Source of the DNA: Lentinus brumalis
Taxonomy: Eukaryota; Basidiomycota; Agaricomycetes; Polyporales; Polyporaceae
Length of the DNA: 64,000 bases
NCBI GenBank assembly: GCA_001792895.1
Contig: MARA01000007.1
Coordinates: forward strand, 558,001-622,000
Reading direction: 5' to 3'
Below the pieces are notes generated by a model that ran no database searches, was not told where the DNA came from, and saw nothing but the letters and a program-made list of their open reading frames with translations. Both the position numbers and the translations under genes were made by a program. Each line of letters opens with the position of its first letter. Positions within the stretch are counted from its first letter, which is position 1. Positions 57,308 to 64,000 of the stretch are shown here, piece after piece.

Positions 57308-59039
57308 TCAAGGTTCGGGAAGGTTGGGAAAGTGAGGCTGGGGTTTACCCGCCTCCTCCAAGTCCGCCAGCAATTCATCGCACCAAGAGAAGTAGAGGAC
57401 GGACGTGCGGGTGCGTTCGTCCAGTTGGGCATCGAAGCGAGCCTTCTCGGCGGGGTCGGATTGCTCCCAGGTCTTCAGGGTTTGAAATCCTGCGTCGACC
57501 CAGCGCAGAAGCCCACCGGGGCAGAACTGTGTGAACAATAGACGAACTTCGCCCTCTTGGATTGGGACGTTCGCGTGCCGGGCGATTGCAGATGGGATGA
57601 AAGTGTTACCACCGGCGGGGAACTCCACGGCTAGTCGCAGGTCGAGCAAGATGATGTGACCCCCTTTTGTTGGATCGAAGCGTCCCAGGGCGGCGACGTG
57701 ACACCAGTTGATGGGGTCGTTTGCAAAGTCGGTGTGCTCGAAGGTCACGGAGTTCGGTCCGAAGTTAAAGTGCGCGGCGGGATAGATACTGTTTGGGAAG
57801 ATGATGGGCAAGGATGGATGACGGTTGTACAAGAGGAGCAATCTCCTCTTCATCTTCAAATGGACGCGAGGGCATACGGCGCTAGCATGGCTTGGAGATA
57901 TGAGCGGCGATGCGCAGATGGAGGCAAGGCATGCTGCACTCACAACTACCGAATCCCGCAATCCGTAGAATGTCCGGGTTCCGACAAAGAAACGCCAACG
58001 CCTTCGCATTGCGCTTGGAATTCGCGATGGCCCCAGGTCGCTACGACGGGGCGTGAGGCCGGGAGGGCATATGGGTGGTGGAATATGGCGTACCGTCGAA
58101 CCTCCGCCAAACGACGACCCCACCCCAGCAGTGGGATAGAGCCCGCGACTATGCACCTCCTGATTGTGCTTGAATCTGCACTCCCCGCGCGCCTTCTCCA
58201 TTGCGGCCGCAGCGCTCTCAATGACTTTGTCCCAGTCATCCGCACCGTCAGGAGGGCCCGCGAACAACGCTATGATACGGCCGTTCTTGTCGACGATGAC
58301 GAATCGGGAACTACGCGCCCGGTTCAGGGACATGGGATCGAAGGAGGATCAGAACCACGCACCGCCCATCCCACTTCTGAATATCGAAACCCGCCGCCAG
58401 CAGCCGTTCCATCGTCCAATATCTCTGTTCCCCTCGGTCCTGCCTACGCCCGTTGTATGCTCCACGTGCGATGTGAAGGGACTCGGCCTTGCCAGTGGTC
58501 TTCAGCACACCAGTGCCAGCGACGATCTGGCTGGTGGAGGACTTGACCTTGCGGTCGAATGGAGTCGCCGCTGCCTTCCTTTTCTTAGCACGTCGCTTCG
58601 TCTTGCCAGCCTTGGCATGGGTACGTTCTGTTTGGCGAGGGAGGGTTGCAGCCACACCACTGGAGCATGACGCAGATGGGTTCGTCGTGGTTGGGAGCGA
58701 GGGGTGGATGACGGGTAACTGCGAGACATCATTGAGCGTCGGGAAGTCGGGTAGAGGGCCAGGTTCAGCGCTGGAGAGGGTGGGCGACTGATATGGAGAA
58801 GGGAGAGGCGTGAGGGGCTCCAATTCCCACTTGTCATTGAATAGGTCGGGCTGTGCGAAGTGGGCATTGAGGGAAGCGCGTACGAGGTCGTCGACTTCGA
58901 GGTGAGACACGAGTACATTGCATGGCTGAGAGAAACCCGAGACGATGTCCTGGCCGGGGCGCGGTATGAGTTCAACTGCGTGCACGGAAGAAAAGTGAGA
59001 GGCGCAAGTGCGGGTAGCGGGCGACCATATGACTAGCAT
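57308..59039 (-). CDS. TET/JBP-like 2-oxoglutarate dioxygenase linked to the KDZ transposase
   Basis: Exon 1 is 59039-58363, joined over a 52-nt intron to an exon starting at 58310 (junction WDGR to SRFVIVD); two or so further introns lie between about 58180 and 57870; the last exon ends at 57308. The N-terminal part is low-complexity with a basic patch (KTKRRAKKRKAAATPFDRKV). GFDIQKWDGR, VDKNGRIIALFAGPP and GVGSSFGGGST follow. The catalytic core has FNFGPNSVTFEHTDFAND (His at about 57734, Asp at about 57728), LGRFDPTKGGHIILLDL, a distal His in RHANVPIQEGE (about 57576) and an Arg just after it. Such proteins accompany KDZ transposases in mushroom fungi and belong to the TET/JBP-type dioxygenases. 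No frameshift was seen. It may alter DNA methylation around its own element. Confidence 0.7.
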
Positions 59040-59050
59040 GACGGAGCAAG

Positions 59051-59460
59051 AGACGCGTCTACTCGTACCATAAACGCGGGTCCTCCATGTACCAAGGCCG
59101 TATGAACCCTTAAATGCGTCATGACGCGTTGGAACGCTAGAAACGCGCCAGGGAGGACGAAACGCGTCGAGGAGCACGAATCGTGATGAGGAGGATGGAC
59201 TCCGCGTCCCCGTAGTAACAGCCACCCTTGCAGAGCCGAGACACGTTGGATGGTCCTGAGAGGGGTCAAGGTGCCAGACCCGCAGACCACTACGAGCTCC
59301 CTGGCCACAGCAGACGCGTCCAGCTCAACCGCGGCATAGGCTAGGACAGCAGCCGGAGGATTGGACGCGTCTCGGAGTGTGGTGATGGAGTCTGCTCATG
59401 GTAGGACAGTGGGACGAGTTGCGAGAATCAAGACTCACCTGGATGGGATCGACACGCGTT
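59051..59460. promoter_or_regulatory. Cluster of six ACGCGT motifs upstream of the dioxygenase gene
   Basis: ACGCGT occurs at about 59053, 59124, 59162, 59314, 59365 and 59454, with extra near-matches (AAACGCG). ACGCGT is the core of the fungal MCB cell-cycle box, so it could drive S-phase expression; equally, it could be a subterminal transposase-binding repeat. Either reading is inference. Confidence 0.5.
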
Positions 59461-60738
59461 CTGGAGGTACTTGCGAGTGGTGCTGGTGAGGAGAGCAGTG
59501 TCAGCGACGAGTCAATGCATCGGGCAGCAAGGGAAGGGTCTCCATGAGAGTCCGCGAGGAGAGGGAGGGCAGTCTGGATCGTAGGGCCATAGGTTGACCC
59601 AGCGGCAGACATTCCTCCTGTGCACGCCGGACCCAGCATGGGGTAGAGGGAAGAAGAGGTGTGGGTCTAGTATGCTTACCTGTGGATAACATGGTATATG
59701 GCGTGAGTCAAGGAGGGCCGGGAATAACTGTGAGACTTCGGGGCGAGCCAACCCAACAAACACGGGGGCGTGACCTGATTTCTGCCTTATAAGGCTAGCC
59801 ACGGCACTAATAAGGCCAGCGGCAAGTGAGTGCACGAGCACCTTCTGCCCTCACGTACCCTGGCTCCAAATACTCTCCAGGTTATGAGGAGGATTGTACA
59901 CTACACAATTGCAACCTCTTGTAAGAGTCTGTCCTTGGAGCAATCGCCTGACTAGCATGCGAGGGCGAAACCGAGAACCCCGGACAGGCGCGTGTGTGGT
60001 CCAGCCAATCAGATGGCGTTAATGCGTCTCTCAGAAGGCGCTGGGGAGTCCCGACATATCTTGCGGACTCAAACATAACGGTTTCTCGGCGATGTAGCCT
60101 CTTCTGAACAGAGAGTTTGGGCTGGAAGTAATCCCAAGCACACAGGGCACGCCCACAAGGTTGGGCCGGCGATCCCGGATTCGTTGTTGCCTCAGCTTCG
60201 TGCTCTGGTAAGTCTGGCTGCGTGACTGTCCGTAGTTCTATTGATATTCGACGAAGTACGCAGGTCTCAGCCGCGACCATATACCGGAGCTCCATATTGA
60301 TTACACATGGTCAGTATATCAACGGGGGAGGCAACGTTCTACTCCTCCTTCCTATCCACGATGGTTCCCAAACTAATGCCCTAGCTGGATGATGTCGGAG
60401 GTTCCGGCGTCATCTATGTCGGGGCCATGTCGGGGCCTACATTCACCATTGCCCAGATCGGGACTGCTTGACTAGGCAACATAGAAACTCCGCATACAGC
60501 CCTGTTAGGTGTTCCTTCGCGGTCGCCGACTCGGCCTTGAGAATGCAAGGCTCACGCATGCCGCAGCCCTTGCCAAGGGATTCAACAGCGTGGTGTGTTT
60601 CTCTCTCGGGCTGATAAGTTACATTGCCTTCAGTTCACGCAGCTCGACACATTTGATCAGATCCTACAGACATCTGACGGCGGGGAGACTGTTCGAGTAC
60701 AGACAGGGAAGTACGGTGATTGCAATATCGAAGCGGCA
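59461..60738. other. Region without a supported gene
   Basis: A weak minus-strand coding-like stretch (MLVHSLAAGLISAVASLIRQ at about 59841, continuing with TYGPTIQTALPLLADSHGD) may be a gene fragment, but splicing and stop positions are unclear. The outer end of the KDZ element should lie in or near this region; its inverted repeats were not found by eye. Confidence 0.35.
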
Positions 60739-61517
60739 CTATGCGTCATCATCTGACTCCTCAGTGTCCGTAGGGAGAGCCTCTATTCTAAGTCTGTTCT
60801 CGCGCACCAACCGCTGCAATGGCAGCTCGCCGCAGCGAGCAGCTTCAACCCATGCCTCCACACCTCGCCATCGGACCTGGAGTTCCTCGGCTTGCATCAC
60901 CGCCAGTCGCGCCCCCCATCGCATGGCAACGTCAAGTAACTCGGCGTCTTGCCCTCCTAATTGGGCCATGCGTCGTTCCATAGCGGACCACGCCCGAACG
61001 CGTGCATGGAGTTCTCGCATGCCGGACTTGACTATCTCGTCCACCTCCTTCCCTGCCCAGTCTTGCCTCCTCTGAGCACCTGCGGAAATTGCCCAGGAGT
61101 ACTGTAATGATTCAAGTTTGACCACGAGGGGTTCCTCACTTCCGCGACGAGCCAGCAATTCCAGCGACCGCCGGTCCGGCATGCGGAACGTGTATGGAGG
61201 GTGTCGTAGCCCGAGCGCTGGCCCTGTCAGCTCCTGGCAAGCAAATGACATGACGAACGGCCTCGCCGCGTATGCGCGTAGGGCGTCAGGTATGATGATC
61301 TCGTCTAGGGTGGGAGTTGACGGTAGATTTTTCTGCACCTGGCGAGCTCGCGCAGCGCTTTGTGCGGCAAGACCCCTACACTCCTATAAGTAAGTATAAC
61401 ACCAAGATGAAAACGGGACACCTGCACGCACCGGGGAGACTGAGCATAGCGAGCCTTCTGCTCGCGCCTGGCCTGCTTTCGCTCGCCGTCGGTGTGATAC
61501 TTTGCAGTGCGACCCAT
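60739..61517 (-). CDS. Orphan protein with basic, bZIP-like head
   Basis: Exons 61517-61432 and 61375-60739, joined in phase over a 56-nt intron, 240 residues. The start is MGRTAKYHTDGERKQARREQ and the junction runs SPRGLAAQSAARARQ, giving an Arg/Ala-rich basic region reminiscent of a DNA-binding basic stretch. The rest is helical (MSFACQELTGPALGLRH, LHARVRAWSAMERRMAQLGG, MQAEELQVRWRGVEAWVEAA) and ends acidic. I recall similar orphan proteins as common in repeat-rich regions of agaricomycetes, but cannot name a family. No catalytic motif. Confidence 0.55.
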
Positions 61518-62006
61518 ACGAGGGAGGAGTGGGATGATCATCGGCAGAGGTGGTATTGACAACGTAATATAGCGAGGATACATGCAAGCGAGCCCGGAAC
61601 CAGGATGCGAAATATGTATGTATTGTACACGTACGTCTGTATCGTACCGTAGCATAGCGTGAGTCAGTCCCGCAAAACCACAGTTGACTCTGTATGTTGC
61701 GAAAGCCCTCGAATGCAAAGCTGGAAGGAGAGAAGGTACTGGGAGGCTGGAATGGACGATAACACTATGTTGTGCGACAGCGATCACCTTGTGGCCTACG
61801 AGGTACGCTGCCGTGCAGTGCGGAGGAAGGGTGCCTAGCCGTGGATCTCGCGGGAGCGAAGCCCCATGCGGAAGGCATCGAGGGCTTCTCGGAGAGAGTG
61901 ATAATATCCTACATGCCCGGAGCCCGGCGGGGGAAGCCACAGGTGGAGATCGTCGCTAGTTATTCTCGAGATTAGCTCTGGCTCGGAAACAAGATAGTGT
62001 CACATA
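61518..62006. other. Intergenic region
   Basis: No supported gene; upstream region of the orphan gene at 60739-61517 and 3' end of the next. Confidence 0.4.
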
Positions 62007-63136
62007 CTACCGCTCATCAAAAACCCAAGGGTTTTCCCCTTGAATAACAACGACATACCCTCGAGGATCCAGCCCTTGCGCTGGCGTAGGACTCCTCGCT
62101 TGATACGCAGCAGGAGCCCCGCGAATCGTGCGAAGGTGGGGAACAAGAGGGGCATCTTCGGCAGCCCAGCTGCCCGGAGGCGAGATGGGGCGAGTGGGAC
62201 CTTCCACGCCTCCGCTAGAGGAAGGTTCGCCGGCCGAGAGTTGCTCCCGGTCGGGAGAAGCGGCAGTCTGGAGGGCGGCGAGAAGGGGTGGCAGGGACCT
62301 GCCGAGAGTCGTCGTATACTCCCTCGCGGGCTTGCGACCCGGCACATACGTCTCCCAAGCTCCGTTAGTGTCGTCCGCGTCCAGCAGCTCGTCGATGCCG
62401 TGAGGAGAGCAATGAGGAGCAGAGCGATAATCGGGCTCGTCCTTGTCCGAGATATTCATGCGAGGCAACTCAGAACGAGCGAAACCCTGCAGCCACAGCT
62501 CAGTACTGATCGGGCGCATCACCGCTGATAACGGAATCTTTGCAATGATTCCCCCGATCTGCCATGCCTGCATGAGTCTCAGGCTGGCCTCGATATGGCT
62601 GCAGCACTTCTGGTAGAGACTACCCGGCACGCCGACGACGTTGCGAGCAATTTCTGACCTGGAAACTGTCAGTCACCGCCATAACTAATCAAAAAATCTC
62701 GAGCTTACCATAATGACGCGACAGCCGGACCATTCAGGCCCCGAAACACTGCGTAGCGAGGGCCGTGAGCCGCCGAGGCATCGCGACCAACTGTGAGCAT
62801 CATGGTGTAGAACCGGGCCTGGTAAGACTCTTCAAACCTAGGACGAGCAACGTCAACAATGAAGTCAAGACTAGCGGGTCGTCGCTTTGGGCGTACCAGT
62901 TATCCATGACATGCGGGGTTTCTTGCTGTATTACCTGGAGAATCAGCCTATTGAGGCCGCTGACCGGAGCCCCAATAGGCCCGATGCAGACCTTGCCCGT
63001 CTCGGCTGTGAACGGGTGTCAGCCACGCGTGCATGCAACGAAAAAGGAACATACCGAGGAAGTAGGCCTGCTTCTGCGACGTGGTCAACAATTCCCAGTC
63101 CGGGTCATCCGGCGTAGAGACAGGCGAGGCAGACAT
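62007..63136 (-). pseudogene. Orphan agaricomycete protein, frameshifted
   Basis: Reading order: exon 1 from 63136 (MSASPVSTPDDPDWELLTTS, QKQAYFLG), a middle exon (about 62940-62710) and a last exon ending at 62007 (VPGSLYQKCCSHIEASLRLM, STELWLQGFARSELPRM, GAWETYVPGRKPAREYTTTL, DPRGYVVVIQGENPWVF). In the middle exon the frame VIQQETPHVMDNWYAQSDDP must change by one base near 62872-62878 to continue SLDFIVDVARPRFEESYQ and MMLTVGRDASAAHGPRYAVF. No GT-AG intron explains the shift. The family is one I associate with repeat-rich agaricomycete regions; function unknown. Confidence 0.55.
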
Positions 63137-63541
63137 AGCCGCGGAGCTCCGTGCAAATTCAGCTGCCGAACTGTTGTGCGAGAGATGGTGTACAAGGAGC
63201 AGAGGCGTCGACCCAAGCCTGGCTGTAGAGAGGGATAGCACAGCGAGGGTATGAGTTCTCATCCCGGGTGTTAAGTACTGGTACTCACCGTAGCACTATC
63301 TCCGATACATCCTACAAAGGTGTGGTGTCCTGAGGGCATGAAGGAGTCGACGCTGTCAGGCCGGGACCATCCGTGGACCCGAAGAGAGCCAGGAGAGGCA
63401 GACGAGCTTGCATCTTGGTAGTTTTTGGATGGTACAATCCAGCGCTCCTGCTATGTATATGGGCGAAGGAGCGGGCATGTGGTCGCACGCCCTGCCCTGC
63501 CCCTCGTACTTCTCGTGTTCTCGTGTTCTCGCGTATTCCAA

Positions 63542-64000
63542 ATGCCGACTTCCTCAGCGAACCCTATCACCCAACGCGTGTCGCAGAAGATGAAGAAGAA
63601 GGACGGCACCAAGGCCGGCGACGATCCTACCGAAGGCGACGGTCGACGTTGGGCCAAAGGGGTAAAGTATCACTATCTCTCTGGGCGACTACTTCGGTGG
63701 CAAGACGCCCGCGACCTCGGCGAGATGTCCACGTTCTATTCCCGTGTCACCCTCCACTTCATCCGCACCTACACCTGGGAGCACGCCCTCGACGCCGAGG
63801 GTACAGGACCTCCCGAAGAAGCTTCTGAGGAGAACTTGGACGACGTTCTTAACGTTGTCGGTCTCTCGGCGGAGGAGATTTCCCGCCGCAATGTGGTGTA
63901 CCTGGATCTGCGCGGGGTATGTATGATCTTCGACCATATGTACCTCCCGTCTGTGCTCACACCCCGATCCCAATGTAGAAAATCCAGCGCTGGTTCCGGT
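63542..64000 (+). CDS. Orphan protein, partial at window edge
   Basis: It starts at 63542 (MPTSSANPITQRVSQK), is open to an intron donor at about 63919 and resumes at about 63979 (KIQRWF), where the window ends. Visible parts: KGVKYHYLSGRLLRWQDARD, STFYSRVTLHFIRTYTWEHA, an acidic stretch and GLSAEEISRRNVVYLDLRGK. Similar proteins with a conserved FY-KVT-LY-KYG layout recur beside KDZ-rich loci in agaricomycetes, from memory. Function unknown. Confidence 0.55.
   Translation, partial: MPTSSANPITQRVSQKMKKKDGTKAGDDPTEGDGRRWAKGVKYHYLSGRLLRWQDARDLGEMSTFYSRVTLHFIRTYTWEHALDAEGTGPPEEASEENLDDVLNVVGLSAEEISRRNVVYLDLRGVCMIFDHMYLPSVLTPRSQCRKSSAGSG

Noticed and set aside
59325..59841. Minus-strand gene with a hydrophobic N-terminus
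   Set aside because: Coding-like stretches exist, but no consistent start, splice and stop could be assembled, so it is not listed as a gene.

Overview
The window looks like nuclear DNA of a basidiomycete fungus, most likely an agaricomycete of the polypore type (my inference from protein families, not a database match). It is GC-rich, genes carry many short 49-65 nt GT-AG introns, and nearly every gene belongs to families typical of mushroom-forming fungi: fungal BTB/POZ proteins, F-box-like proteins, KDZ transposases with a linked dioxygenase, and HECT-like E3 proteins. No rRNA, tRNA or CRISPR array was recognised.

Layout. 1-3 kb: most of a BAR-SH3 gene whose first exon is not visible. 3.9-17.5 kb: an accessory cluster of F-box-like genes (one frameshifted, one intact) and BTB/POZ genes on both strands, intact and decayed, including one BTB of the T1/KCTD-like type. 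17.6-38.8 kb: a 21,220-bp DNA element with imperfect 25-bp terminal inverted repeats (22/25 identical) and a perfect 7-bp target duplication (ACTTACC). It carries a HECT-like E3 gene, a 392-bp tandem repeat, three unrecognised cargo genes, a TET/JBP-like 2-oxoglutarate dioxygenase with a one-base frameshift, and a DDE integrase gene, also frameshifted. 39-49.7 kb: the BTB cluster resumes, with intact genes, a second T1-type BTB, a chimeric relic and a gene truncated beside a GC-rich minisatellite (49.8-50.6 kb).

51-59 kb: a KDZ-type transposon on the minus strand. An apparently intact TET/JBP-like dioxygenase gene lies upstream of a CxC2-KDZ transposase gene. The transposase is broken by a nested 2.2-kb AT-rich element with about 405-bp inverted repeats and by an in-frame stop. 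60-64 kb: three orphan genes of families I associate with agaricomycete repeats, one frameshifted and one running off the window.

How it fits together. The host genes are mostly predicted substrate adaptors for cullin-RING ubiquitin ligases (F-box for SCF, BTB for CUL3), evolving by duplication and decay. Two unrelated mobile elements sit in the cluster, each carrying its own dioxygenase of the kind that oxidises modified DNA bases; one also carries a HECT-like E3. The most interesting candidate is the large element at 17,618-38,837, which combines an integrase, a possible base-modifying enzyme and a possible ubiquitin ligase between defined ends.
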